A stretch of DNA of 64,000 nt from Sporomusa termitida (GCF_007641255.1 NZ_CP036259.1:4962501-5026500); one strand, 5' to 3'; shown: positions 7,909 through 15,962, counted from the stretch's first letter. A program made the numbers and translations. The notes: a model not told the origin generated them from the sequence alone.

Positions 7909-9630
7909 ATGAGCGATAAATATGAATTGGCCCGGTTATTGGCTGAAATTGCCCAACTCCTGGAACTGGGCGGTGAGAATATCTTCAAAATCCGGGCTTA
8001 TCAGAATGCAGCCCGCACGATTGAAAAATTTGACGGTAATCTTACTGATCCTGATGCAGAGGCAAGATTAACAGGCCTCAAGGGAATTGGCCAGGCCCTC
8101 AGGGAAATAATTCACGAATACATTGCGACAGGGCGGATAAGCTATTATGAAGAACTCAAAAGCAGTTTGCCGCCGGGACTCTTCGAACTGATGGCACTTC
8201 CCGGTCTGGGAGCCAAGAAAGCTTGGGCCCTGCATGCGCAGCTTGGTATCCAGTCATTGGGGGAACTTGAATATGCCTGCCGGGAAAACCGGCTGGTAAC
8301 CTTGGCCGGTTTTGGCAGCAAAACCCAGGAAAGGATTTTACAGGGTATTGAAGATATGAAAAAATTTCGAGGCCAGTTTATCCTTGGTGACGCGTGGCCG
8401 GTAGCCGATCTGCTTGTCGAATATATAAAACTCCAGCCGGGCGTGGAGCGGGCTGCGATTGTCGGCAGCATTCGCAGAGGGGTAGAAGTTGTCAGCTCGA
8501 TTGAGATTTTAGCGGCCTGTTCTGCCCCGGCCGGCCTGGCAGCCGGTATAAGGGGTATGCAGGGCAGCGATCACGTCATTAGTGATGAGGCCGATAAATG
8601 TGTAATCAGGCTGGTAAATGGCCTTATTTGTACGATTTATATTGTTGGTGCTGATGAATACTGGCCAGCGCTGGTTTATCACACCGGCAGCAGCGGTTAT
8701 GTCGCTAAGCTGGCAGACCAGGCCCGGCGGCAAGGCTTACTGTTTAGTGCCGCCGGTTTACAAACTGCGAGCGGCGAACCGGTTGCCGTACCGGATGAGC
8801 AGGGTCTCTATTCACGGCTGCAGGTAAATTATGCTGAGCCGGAGTGCCGGGAAGATGAGGACAAGCTTAGCCCGGCCGGGTCAGAACAGGCAGTATTGAT
8901 GTCTTTGTCAGATATACGGGGCATCTTCCATGTTCATACCTCTTATTCAGACGGGTCGGCAAGCCTGGCTGACATGGCGGCTGCAGCCAGACAGCGCGGA
9001 TGGAAATATCTCGGCATTGCCGATCACAGCCGGACGGCCGTTTATGCCCGCGGCCTCAGTATTGAAACCGTTAGGGCGCAGCGGCGGGAGATTGAAGCAT
9101 GGAATGCGAAGCAAGCGGGGTTTATTATTTTGGCAGGGATTGAAAGCGATATATTACCTGACGGGTCTCTTGATTATCCTGATGAAATACTGGCAGGCTT
9201 TGATTTTGTAGTGGCCTCTGTCCATTCCGCTTTTCGTCAAAGTGAAGCTGATATGACGCGGCGGATTGTGAAGGCCGTGCAAAACCGTTATGTAACTATG
9301 CTGGGGCATCCGACCGGGCGGCTATTGTTAGGCCGGAAAGGATATGCGGTTAATTTGACAGAGGTTATTCAGGCTGCTGCCCACAGCGGCACAATACTGG
9401 AGATTAATGCCAGTCCCCACCGGCTTGATCTTGATTGGCGCTGGTGCCGGCTGGCGAAGGAACAAGGGGTCTTATTTGCGATTAATCCGGATGCGCATGC
9501 GGTAAGCGAATTTGACTATATGCGTTATGGTGTGGCGGTTGCCCGCAAAGCGGGGCTGGCTGCCGGGGATATCATTAATACCCAGCCTTTTCCGGCTGTA
9601 TTGCCGCTGTTGCAGCAAAAGCGTCAATAA
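7909..9630 (+). CDS. PolX-family protein: inactive-looking DNA polymerase X domain plus PHP phosphoesterase
   Basis: The 573-residue length matches bacterial PolX. The N-terminal ~150 residues carry the 8-kDa/helix-hairpin-helix part (LKGIGQALREIIHEY, LPGLGAKKAWALH). The polymerase region keeps the GSIRRG motif near 186, but the metal-binding Asp-x-Asp that should follow reads SSIEIL. The third Asp, expected in the later VDFRLV-like strand, is replaced in CTIYIV. The C-terminal PHP domain is intact: HVHTSYSDG, ADHS, ESD, SVHSAF, HPTGR and NPDAH. Known PolX proteins combine gap-filling synthesis with PHP 3'-5' exonuclease/AP-endonuclease activity; this one probably keeps only DNA binding and nuclease. 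ATG has GGGGG 8 bases upstream. Confidence 0.9.
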   Translation: MSDKYELARLLAEIAQLLELGGENIFKIRAYQNAARTIEKFDGNLTDPDAEARLTGLKGIGQALREIIHEYIATGRISYYEELKSSLPPGLFELMALPGLGAKKAWALHAQLGIQSLGELEYACRENRLVTLAGFGSKTQERILQGIEDMKKFRGQFILGDAWPVADLLVEYIKLQPGVERAAIVGSIRRGVEVVSSIEILAACSAPAGLAAGIRGMQGSDHVISDEADKCVIRLVNGLICTIYIVGADEYWPALVYHTGSSGYVAKLADQARRQGLLFSAAGLQTASGEPVAVPDEQGLYSRLQVNYAEPECREDEDKLSPAGSEQAVLMSLSDIRGIFHVHTSYSDGSASLADMAAAARQRGWKYLGIADHSRTAVYARGLSIETVRAQRREIEAWNAKQAGFIILAGIESDILPDGSLDYPDEILAGFDFVVASVHSAFRQSEADMTRRIVKAVQNRYVTMLGHPTGRLLLGRKGYAVNLTEVIQAAAHSGTILEINASPHRLDLDWRWCRLAKEQGVLFAINPDAHAVSEFDYMRYGVAVARKAGLAAGDIINTQPFPAVLPLLQQKRQ

Positions 9631-9652
9631 ACTTAAAGATGGCTGAAAAGCA

Positions 9653-9683
9653 CATAAGAGATGGCTAATTGCCATCTCTTATG
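9653..9683. terminator. Bidirectional hairpin between PolX and SASP genes
   Basis: A perfect 13-bp inverted repeat (CATAAGAGATGGC and its complement) with a 5-base loop lies between convergent genes. Flanking A/T-rich tails on both sides suit termination in both directions. Confidence 0.8.
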
Positions 9684-9692
9684 TTAAATTAA

Positions 9693-9974
9693 TTAATTGC
9701 TGCTGTTAATGTCATATTGGGAAGTCAAGGTGCCGGTAGGAGCAGTTGAAGTTGTGGTAGCGGTTGTGCTTTGGCCACCCAGTGATGATTCATATTGCTC
9801 GATCATCCGGCGAACCATATGGCCGCCAACCCGGCCGCAATCGGCGGAGGTCATGGAATACCATCCCTGACTGCGGACTTTTTCACTAATACCCAATTCA
9901 TTGGCTATTTCCATTTTCATGCGATCAAGGGCGTTTTCGGCACCAGGATTAACTGGTTTTCTGCTTCTAGACAT
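9693..9974 (-). CDS. Small acid-soluble spore protein, alpha/beta type
   Basis: The 93-residue product has both conserved SASP blocks: ALDRMKMEIANELGI, which contains the germination-protease cleavage region, and TSADCGRVGGHMVRRMIEQ, the DNA-binding block. These proteins coat and protect DNA in the dormant spore. The start is the ATG of MSRSRKP because AGGAGGTG lies 8 bases upstream; the frame extends further but without a ribosome-binding site. The C-terminal Ser/Thr-rich tail (about 25 residues) is longer than usual. The internal Cys in TSADCG is uncommon but falls in a variable position. It is a direct marker that the organism sporulates. Confidence 0.95.
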   Translation of the reverse strand: MSRSRKPVNPGAENALDRMKMEIANELGISEKVRSQGWYSMTSADCGRVGGHMVRRMIEQYESSLGGQSTTATTTSTAPTGTLTSQYDINSSN

Positions 9975-10007
9975 AAAGTAAAGCACCTCCTGAAATTTTT
10001 CTAAAAC

Positions 10008-10039
10008 TAGTATCTGCGAGTGCATGAATCATTATTCCA
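10008..10039 (-). promoter_or_regulatory. Candidate forespore (sigma-G-type) promoter of the SASP gene
   Basis: On the minus strand TGGAATA (10039-10033) is followed 18 bases later by GATACTA (10014-10008), close to the sigma-G pattern (GNATA / CATNNTA). The same 18-base arrangement precedes the sspH-like gene. Confidence 0.45.
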
Positions 10040-10142
10040 TAAATATTATGTTAATTAAGTGAAATATTGCCAATGACTTATTCTGTAAGAAAATAGTGAA
10101 GAATTTTTGGAAGGAATTTACAGAGGAAAGGAGAAACTTTAT

Positions 10143-10199
10143 ATGCACTGCAACGTTAAACTAGAACTGCCAGCCGGGGTGTGGGGCCGCCATGCATGA
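10143..10199 (+). CDS. Possible 18-residue leader peptide overlapping hypA
   Basis: A short frame MHCNVKLELPAGVWGRHA starts at an ATG with a much better ribosome-binding site (AGGAAAGGAG) than hypA itself has. Its stop overlaps the hypA start, reading ATGCATGA. This arrangement suggests translational coupling: ribosomes recruited to the leader re-initiate on hypA. It contains a Cys and two His but no run of a single amino acid. Whether the peptide is functional is unknown. Confidence 0.35.
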   Translation: MHCNVKLELPAGVWGRHA

Positions 10200-10533
10200 G
10201 CTGGCAATCGCCCAAGGTATTCTGGAGCTGGCTCTGAACACCGCTACCAGTCATGGTGCCGGTAAAATAACAGGCATTCGGGTCTTGACAGGCGAATTGA
10301 CCGGTATTGTGCCTGAGTCATTGGAGTTTGGCTTTGCAGCCCTGGCCGAGGGTACAATGGCAGCCGGTGCTTGCTTGTCTGTTCGTATTGTCCCGCTAAC
10401 CGGCCGGTGTCGGGATTGTGGCGACGAGCGCCGGGTCGACAAGTACCGCTTTATTTGTGCAGCTTGTGGCTCATATGCGATTGAGATTGTATCAGGCCGG
10501 GAACTTAAAGTTGAAAGTGTGGAGGTAGAATAG
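10192..10533 (+). CDS. hypA: Hydrogenase nickel-incorporation protein HypA
   Basis: The 113-residue protein starts with the MHELAI nickel-binding N-terminus typical of HypA. It carries the zinc site as CRDCG near 76 and CAACG near 90. HypA delivers Ni(II) to apo [NiFe]-hydrogenase large subunits, or urease in some species, together with HypB. hypB follows after two bases, with its GGAGGT inside the end of this gene. The maturation genes hypCDEF and a [NiFe] hydrogenase are not in the window. Its own ribosome-binding site is weak; see the leader frame overlapping its start. Confidence 0.95.
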   Translation: MHELAIAQGILELALNTATSHGAGKITGIRVLTGELTGIVPESLEFGFAALAEGTMAAGACLSVRIVPLTGRCRDCGDERRVDKYRFICAACGSYAIEIVSGRELKVESVEVE

Positions 10534-10535
10534 CT

Positions 10536-11225
10536 GTGGAAATTCCTGTTATGAGCAATATTCTCCATAAAAATGATGAAAATGCGGCAGAATTAAACAC
10601 TATGCTGACAACCCGGGGGATTTTTACGGTTAATTTAATGGGGTCACCAGGGTGTGGGAAAACTTCGCTGCTGGAGCAGACTGTAAGTTTGTTAAAAAAT
10701 GAGCTTACTCTGGCTGTCATTGAGGGCGACTTATATACCTCTAAAGATGCCGACAGGATTGCCGGGGCGGGAACACCGGTCGTACAGATCAACACCGGGG
10801 GCGGCTGCCATCTTGATGCCTTTATGGTTAAAGCCGCCCTAACCAAGCTTGATTTAGCAGCAGTCGATATTCTTATTATCGAAAATGTCGGCAATTTGGT
10901 ATGCCCTGCTGAATTCAATGTGGGAGAGCATGCCAAGGTAGTGGTATTCAGCGTTACCGAAGGGGAAGATAAGCCTCTTAAATATCCGCTTGTTTTCCGG
11001 CAGTCAGAGGCGATTATATTGAATAAAACTGATCTGCTGCCTTATACGAGCTTTAACATGGATGCTGCTATCGATGACATAAAAGGCTTAAACCCGCAAG
11101 CAAGTTTACTGCAAACCTCATGCAGGACCGGGGACGGGTTACCGGCGTGGATCGAATGGCTGAAAGCCGGGGCAGCACGGACGCGCAGGCAGGCAAATAT
11201 GATTCAGGGGGTTAAGTGTGACTAG
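10536..11225 (+). CDS. hypB: Hydrogenase nickel-incorporation GTPase HypB
   Basis: The 229-residue protein is a G3E-type GTPase with P-loop GSPGCGKTS near 36, the metal-site region GGGCHLDA near 88, Walker B-like IIENVGNLVCP near 113 and the base-recognition motif NKTD near 165. HypB acts with HypA in nickel insertion. It lacks the His-rich nickel-storage stretch found at the N-terminus of some homologues. GTG is used as start; GGAGGT lies 9 bases upstream within hypA. The 3' end overlaps the Spo0E-like gene by 8 bases. Confidence 0.95.
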   Translation: MEIPVMSNILHKNDENAAELNTMLTTRGIFTVNLMGSPGCGKTSLLEQTVSLLKNELTLAVIEGDLYTSKDADRIAGAGTPVVQINTGGGCHLDAFMVKAALTKLDLAAVDILIIENVGNLVCPAEFNVGEHAKVVVFSVTEGEDKPLKYPLVFRQSEAIILNKTDLLPYTSFNMDAAIDDIKGLNPQASLLQTSCRTGDGLPAWIEWLKAGAARTRRQANMIQGVKCD

Positions 11226-11409
11226 TCTGGCGGAAAAAGAGCGGGAAATTGAGACTGTGCGCAGCCAGCTACACCTGTTAGTGCAGCAAAAACAGGGTGA
11301 TTTCTCTGATAAAGAGGTAGCGGCAATGAGCATATATCTTGATAAGCTAATTGTGGAGTACGAACTGGCCAGCACCAGGCGGCCTAATCAGGCTAATCCG
11401 TCAGGCTAA
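11218..11409 (+). CDS. Spo0E-like aspartyl-phosphate phosphatase
   Basis: The 63-residue protein is a two-helix hairpin with the family motif SIYLDKLIVEYE (general form SxxLDxLI) in the second helix. In Bacillus, Spo0E proteins dephosphorylate Spo0A~P and so delay sporulation; the Asp-Lys of the motif contacts the phosphoaspartate site. The GTG start overlaps hypB, implying co-translation with hypAB, an unusual pairing of nickel-enzyme maturation and sporulation control. The family call rests on motif, size and helical pattern; the target could be another response regulator. Confidence 0.75.
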   Translation: MTSLAEKEREIETVRSQLHLLVQQKQGDFSDKEVAAMSIYLDKLIVEYELASTRRPNQANPSG

Positions 11410-11512
11410 GCAGAAAAACCGAGGTCTAATCCGGCTGCTGTAATTATAAATTGTACTGTGGGGTATCTATGCACACCCAATAGTACTTTTTATAGCAGCG
11501 GAGGGAATGGAA

Positions 11513-12871
11513 TTGCGTAAAACAGGAAACAGGCAGGAACTCAAAAGAGGGCTTAAAGAGCGGCATATACAGCTGATCGCTCTTGGCGGCTCGATTGGGG
11601 TAGGGTTGTTTCTGGGATCTTCAGCGGCTATTCAGACGGCTGGCCCCGCGCTCCTCTTTGCGTATCTCATTGGCGGTATCGTCGTTTTCTGTCTCCTGCG
11701 GGCGTTGGGGGAGGTGGCTGTGGCCTATCCGGTAGCTGGTTCTTTCAGTACGTATGCCCATACCTTTCTGGGGCCCTTGCCCGGCTTCCTGACAGGGTGG
11801 ACATATTGGTTCATGTGGGTAGTGACAGGTATGGCGGAGATTACTGCTGTGGGCGTTTACATGAATTACTGGTTTCCTGAACTGCCGCAGTGGATCCCGG
11901 CGTTAGTCGCAGTCATTATAATGACTTGTGTAAATCTTGTCGCGGTGGAAGCCTACGGTGAATTCGAATTCTGGTTTGCCTTAATTAAAATTATTGCCAT
12001 TGTCCTTTTGATCCTGGGGGGATTTGGCATGATTATCTTTGGCATCGGTAATAATAATGTTCCCCTGGGGATTGCGCACCTTTGGCAGCATGGCGGTTTT
12101 TTCCCGCATGGAATCAGCGGAGTGGTTATGGCTTTGGCCATGGTGCTGTTTTCTTATGTAGGCATCGAGGTGATTGGGATTACGGCCGGTGAGGCCAAGG
12201 AGCCGGGGAAAAGTCTGCCTGCTGCTATTGATAAAGTGTTTTGGCGGATTATTTTGTTTTATGTCGGCTCCTTATATGTCATCATGTCAATCTATCCCTG
12301 GACAGAAATTGGCAGTGTCGGCAGCCCGTTTGTATCGGTCTTTGAAAAGCTGGGCGTAGCTAATGCTGCCGGTATAATGAACTTTGTTGTGTTGTCGGCG
12401 GCGCTGTCTTCCTGCAACAGCGGTGTTTTTAGTACCGGCCGAATGTTGTATACTCTGGCTAAACAAGGAGAAGCGCCGGTTTTTTTGCGGAAGCTCAACA
12501 ATAGTCAGGTGCCGGTAAATGGCGTGCTTGTTTCCTCGGCTTGTTTAACTGCCGGGGTAGCCCTTAACTATCTCATTCCGGCCAAAGTATTTACATATGT
12601 CACCAGTATTGGCACCTTCTCCTGCTTATGGGTCTGGGCCACCATTGTTATTGTCCAGGCAAAGTTTCGGTGCAGTCTGACCCCGGCCGAGGCTGCCAGG
12701 CTGGCTTATCCAATGCCCTGGTATCCTGTATCGGGTATTTTTTGTTTGTTTATGCTGGCCCTTGTGGCTGTGGTCATGACTCAGGATCCTGATACGATGC
12801 TGGCCTTAATCATTGGGCCGCTATGGTTGCTGGCCTTAATTTTGGCATACTTTTTTTGTCGAAAGTTATAG
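11513..12871 (+). CDS. Amino acid permease (AAT/APC family), probably alanine or glycine
   Basis: The ~452-residue protein has 12 predicted membrane segments and the AAT-family N-terminus LKERHIQLIALGGSIGVGLF, with EFEFWFALIKI and GEAKEPGKSLPAAI further on. Close relatives are the GabP/AnsP/CycA-type proton symporters. It is followed 91 bases later by alanine racemase, which suggests D- or L-alanine (or glycine/serine) as substrate. GGAGGG abuts the ATG at 11507, so the TTG at 11513, 7 bases from the Shine-Dalgarno, is the more likely start. It is clearly paralogous to the second permease downstream. Confidence 0.85.
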   Translation: MRKTGNRQELKRGLKERHIQLIALGGSIGVGLFLGSSAAIQTAGPALLFAYLIGGIVVFCLLRALGEVAVAYPVAGSFSTYAHTFLGPLPGFLTGWTYWFMWVVTGMAEITAVGVYMNYWFPELPQWIPALVAVIIMTCVNLVAVEAYGEFEFWFALIKIIAIVLLILGGFGMIIFGIGNNNVPLGIAHLWQHGGFFPHGISGVVMALAMVLFSYVGIEVIGITAGEAKEPGKSLPAAIDKVFWRIILFYVGSLYVIMSIYPWTEIGSVGSPFVSVFEKLGVANAAGIMNFVVLSAALSSCNSGVFSTGRMLYTLAKQGEAPVFLRKLNNSQVPVNGVLVSSACLTAGVALNYLIPAKVFTYVTSIGTFSCLWVWATIVIVQAKFRCSLTPAEAARLAYPMPWYPVSGIFCLFMLALVAVVMTQDPDTMLALIIGPLWLLALILAYFFCRKL

Positions 12872-12903
12872 TAGGGGCCGCTATAGCTACTGTATTTAAA
12901 AAA

Positions 12904-12919
12904 TGGTGCGATTTTTGCA
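12904..12919 (+). promoter_or_regulatory. Possible sigma-54 (-24/-12) promoter of alr
   Basis: TGGTGCGATTTTTGCA has the GG-N10-GC spacing and a perfect TTGCA -12 element; the -24 element deviates (TGGTGC for TGGCAC). No TGGAAA-N6-TTTCCA palindrome is found nearby, unlike the two stronger cases downstream. Confidence 0.4.
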
Positions 12920-12962
12920 TACCTGTTGTTGCAGAATTGATGCAAATTAGGGGGAAATAATC

Positions 12963-14075
12963 ATGTTTGAGCGTCCGGTCTGGTCCGAGATCGATTTGTC
13001 TGCTGTCAAAAAAAATGTTGCATTGATAAAAGGCAGCCTTAAGCCGCAGGTGAAATTTTGTGCTGTGGTTAAGGCCGATGCTTATGGGCATGGCGCGGTA
13101 CCTGTGGCCGGGGCCGTTTTGTCTGCCGGTGCAGACCGGTTGGCGGTAGCTCTCCTGAGCGAGGCTATTGAGCTTAGGCAGGCCGGTTTTTCCGTGCCTA
13201 TTCAGGTGCTTGGCTATACGCCGCCGCACCAGGCCCGGACAGTTGCCGCTTATAATATTGCCCAGACCGTGTATTCGCTAGAGGCCGTTCAGGCGTTAGC
13301 GGCTGCGGGCGTTGAGTCCGGCAAGGCGGTAAAAGTCCATATAAAAGTTGATACAGGCATGGGGCGAATCGGCATTTTGCCCGAAGCGGCCGGAGAATTT
13401 GCCAGTACGGTTGCCAATATGCCGGGTGTAGAGCTGGAGGGGGTTTTCTCGCATTTTGCAACAGCCGATGCTGTTGATAAAACCTATGCCCAAGAGCAGT
13501 ACGCTAATTTTGAGGCGGCGCTGCAGCGAATAAGGGCCAGCGGCATTACGGTGCCGATCCGGCATATGGCAAATAGTGCAGCTACGCTGGAAATGCCGGA
13601 GACCCATCTGGATATGGTGAGGCCAGGCATTATTTTATACGGCTTGTGGCCCTCGGCCGAAAGTAAGCGCAGCCTTGCCCTGACTCCGGCTATGCAGCTT
13701 AAAGCGCAGGTGGCGCATGTTAAAACTGTCGGGGCGGGAACGAGCATCAGCTATGGCCGGACCTATACCGCCCGGTCTGAACGCCGCATTGCCACACTGC
13801 CAATCGGTTATGCTGATGGCTGGACGCGGCTGTTATCAGGCAAAACGGATGTTCTTATCCACGGCTGCCGGGCCCCGTTGGTTGGCAGAATCTGCATGGA
13901 TCAGTGCATGGTTGATGTCAGCAGCATACCTGCTGTTCAGGCCGGTGATACGGCAACCTTGTTTGGTACTCCTGAATTGCCGGCAGATGAGGTCGCGGCC
14001 GCTATCGGCACAATCAATTACGAGTTAGTATGTATGGTAAGTAAGCGGGTACCGCGGGTTTATAAAACCACCTGA
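12963..14075 (+). CDS. alr: Alanine racemase
   Basis: The 370-residue fold-III PLP enzyme interconverts L- and D-alanine. The PLP lysine is in FCAVVKADAYGHG near 38; the second catalytic residue, Tyr, is expected in the C-terminal beta domain around SYGRTY near 263. The motifs DTGMGRIG near 131 and GRICMDQCMVDVS near 307 are typical. The start follows AGGGGG. Its neighbours are two alanine-type permeases and alanine dehydrogenase, so the likely job is catabolic, converting imported D-alanine (for example from peptidoglycan or spore germination) to L-alanine, though a biosynthetic role for cell wall is not excluded. Confidence 0.95.
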   Translation: MFERPVWSEIDLSAVKKNVALIKGSLKPQVKFCAVVKADAYGHGAVPVAGAVLSAGADRLAVALLSEAIELRQAGFSVPIQVLGYTPPHQARTVAAYNIAQTVYSLEAVQALAAAGVESGKAVKVHIKVDTGMGRIGILPEAAGEFASTVANMPGVELEGVFSHFATADAVDKTYAQEQYANFEAALQRIRASGITVPIRHMANSAATLEMPETHLDMVRPGIILYGLWPSAESKRSLALTPAMQLKAQVAHVKTVGAGTSISYGRTYTARSERRIATLPIGYADGWTRLLSGKTDVLIHGCRAPLVGRICMDQCMVDVSSIPAVQAGDTATLFGTPELPADEVAAAIGTINYELVCMVSKRVPRVYKTT

Positions 14076-14092
14076 AAATTGTGAACGGCACG

Positions 14093-14140
14093 AAGCCCCT
14101 GCGATTGGACATGATCATAAGTCCGATGCCGGGGCTTTTT
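14093..14140 (+). terminator. Intrinsic terminator of alr
   Basis: Long imperfect stem AAGCCCC...GTCC-type arms closing on GGGGCTT and a T run. Confidence 0.8.
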
Positions 14141-14153
14141 AAATTGCATTTTT

Positions 14154-14171
14154 TGGAAATATAGATTTCCA
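14154..14171 (+). promoter_or_regulatory. Palindromic activator site TGGAAA-N6-TTTCCA (copy 1)
   Basis: TGGAAA (14154-14159) and TTTCCA (14166-14171) are separated by six bases. A second, widely spaced pair of half sites follows (14174-14179 and 14209-14214). The site lies about 92 bases upstream of the sigma-54-type promoter of permease 2, where an enhancer-binding activator would sit. Two identical-format palindromes precede ald. Confidence 0.6.
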
Positions 14172-14262
14172 GCTGGAAACCAAAAATACCATTAATTGTA
14201 AATATATGTTTCCAGATAAGCGGAAAAAGGCCTCTGTCTCCCTTTGATTATTATTTAGAACG

Positions 14263-14278
14263 TTGGCATAGTTTGTGC
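14263..14278 (+). promoter_or_regulatory. Sigma-54 (-24/-12) promoter of the second permease
   Basis: TTGGCATAGTTTGTGC shows the invariant GG-N10-GC spacing, a perfect TTGGCA -24 element and a good -12 (TGC). It lies 90 bases before the GTG start. Confidence 0.6.
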
Positions 14279-14368
14279 GAGGGATACATAGTGGGTGAAT
14301 GTACTTCATTTTGTGGAGGTGAACCAAGAGAGGCTTATTGTAGTTGGTAAAATGAAGGAGGAGAAAGC

Positions 14369-15769
14369 GTGTCTAAGAAAGATGGAATGCATGAAGAACT
14401 GCACCGCGGGTTGGAAGAACGCCATATTCAGCTAATTGCCCTTGGCGGGGCAATTGGCGTCGGTCTGTTTTTAGGGTCGGCCTCAGCGATAAGAACTGCC
14501 GGTCCGGCGTTGATGATTACATATTTACTTGGTGGTATTATCATATTTTTCATTATGCGCGCCCTGGGCGAGGTGGCTGTGGCCTATCCGGTATCAGGCT
14601 CCTTCAGCGCCTATGCTAACAGATTTTTGGGGCCCATGGCCGGTTATCTGACCGGTTGGACATATTGGTTTATGTGGGTTGTCACCTGTATGGCCGAGAT
14701 TACGGCTGTCGGCGTGTATATGCAGTTTTGGTTTCCCGAGGTGCCGCAGTGGGTTCCGGCCTTGGCGGCCTTGCTATGTATGACGGCTGTCAACCTGATT
14801 GCGGTAGCGGCGTATGGTGAGTTTGAGTTTTGGTTTGCTCTTATCAAAATTATTACAATCGTTATTATGATTGTAGCCGGGTTAGGCATGATTATTTTCG
14901 GTATCGGCAACAGCGGCATACCGATCGGTATCTCTAATCTGTGGGCTTATGACGGCTTTTCGCCCAAAGGCCTGCCGGGCATGATTATGGCATTGGTTAT
15001 GGTTATGTTCGCCTATGTAGGCATTGAACTAGTCGGGGTGACGGCAGGCGAAGCCAAGAACCCGGAGAAAACGCTGCCGGCAGCAATTGACAAAGTTTTC
15101 TGGCGAATTCTGATTTTCTATATTGGCGCCTTGTTTGTCATTATGTCCCTTTATCCCTGGAATCAGCTGGGGTCTATCGGCAGTCCGTTTGTATTAACCT
15201 TTGAGAAGCTGGGGATACGGTCTGCGGCCGGGATTATTAACTTTGTTGTTATGACGGCGGCGTTATCTTCCTGTAACAGTGGAATTTTCAGTACAGGCCG
15301 CATGCTCTATAATTTATCGCTGCAAGGACGGGCACCTGGTTTTTTTGGCAGGCTGAGCAGTCGTAAAGTGCCGATGAACGGTATTCTAGTCTCAGCCATG
15401 TTTTTGTTGATTGGCGTTGTCTTAAATTACCTGGTTCCGGGCAAGGTATTTACTTATGTAACCAGTGTTGGTACCTTTGCGGCCCTGTGGGTGTGGGCTA
15501 TTATTGTCCTGGTGCAGCTCAAATTCCGGCAGGAACTGACGCCTGAACAGCAGACTGATTTAAAATACCCGATGCCCGGTTATCCGGTGCTTAACTGGGT
15601 TTGCCTCGCATTTCTGGCCTTTGTGGCCGTTGTTATGTGTTTCGACCCGGATACGTTAGTGGCGATGATTGTAGGGCCTATTTGGCTGGCGCTGCTTGTG
15701 GCCGCATATTATCTGTGTGGCTGGAACAAGCTGGATAGTAAGGGCCGGGATATCAGCAGTACTAGATAA
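14369..15769 (+). CDS. Amino acid permease (AAT/APC family), probable alanine transporter
   Basis: The 466-residue, 12-segment permease is closely similar along its whole length to the permease upstream of alr (for example LEERHIQLIALGGAIGVGLF, AYGEFEFWFALIKI, GEAKNPEKTLPAAI). The pair therefore arose by duplication. Start GTG is preceded by AGGAGGAG. It carries its own sigma-54-type promoter and activator palindrome, shared in design with the downstream alanine dehydrogenase, which makes L-alanine (or D-alanine after racemisation) the most probable substrate. The C-terminus is about 14 residues longer than that of its paralogue and hydrophilic. Confidence 0.85.
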   Translation: MSKKDGMHEELHRGLEERHIQLIALGGAIGVGLFLGSASAIRTAGPALMITYLLGGIIIFFIMRALGEVAVAYPVSGSFSAYANRFLGPMAGYLTGWTYWFMWVVTCMAEITAVGVYMQFWFPEVPQWVPALAALLCMTAVNLIAVAAYGEFEFWFALIKIITIVIMIVAGLGMIIFGIGNSGIPIGISNLWAYDGFSPKGLPGMIMALVMVMFAYVGIELVGVTAGEAKNPEKTLPAAIDKVFWRILIFYIGALFVIMSLYPWNQLGSIGSPFVLTFEKLGIRSAAGIINFVVMTAALSSCNSGIFSTGRMLYNLSLQGRAPGFFGRLSSRKVPMNGILVSAMFLLIGVVLNYLVPGKVFTYVTSVGTFAALWVWAIIVLVQLKFRQELTPEQQTDLKYPMPGYPVLNWVCLAFLAFVAVVMCFDPDTLVAMIVGPIWLALLVAAYYLCGWNKLDSKGRDISSTR

Positions 15770-15794
15770 CATGTATACAATAAACAAAAATATT

Positions 15795-15812
15795 TGGAAA
15801 CTAATATTTCCA
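15795..15812 (+). promoter_or_regulatory. Palindromic activator site TGGAAA-N6-TTTCCA (copy 2)
   Basis: TGGAAA-CTAATA-TTTCCA, extended to a symmetric 24-base palindrome at 15792-15815. Upstream of ald, 44 bases centre to centre from copy 3, which is close to four helical turns. Confidence 0.65.
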
Positions 15813-15838
15813 AATGGCACAGTTTAGTACCATGGTAA

Positions 15839-15856
15839 TGGAAACATAAGTTTCCA
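15839..15856 (+). promoter_or_regulatory. Palindromic activator site TGGAAA-N6-TTTCCA (copy 3)
   Basis: TGGAAA-CATAAG-TTTCCA, same six-base spacing as copies 1 and 2, 106 bases upstream of the ald -24 element. Confidence 0.65.
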
Positions 15857-15962
15857 GCAGTGAGTTTGCTGATAAATGCCGATAGTGGCGGTTTGTTGAT
15901 CCTGCTGGTTTTATAGCAGGGCATACCAGAAGATGCTTCCGGCAAAACCACACAAATAATTA

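Noticed and set aside
11410-11512. Sigma-54 promoter before the first alanine permease
   Set aside because: No GG-N10-GC pair and no TGGAAA palindrome are present, unlike the second permease.
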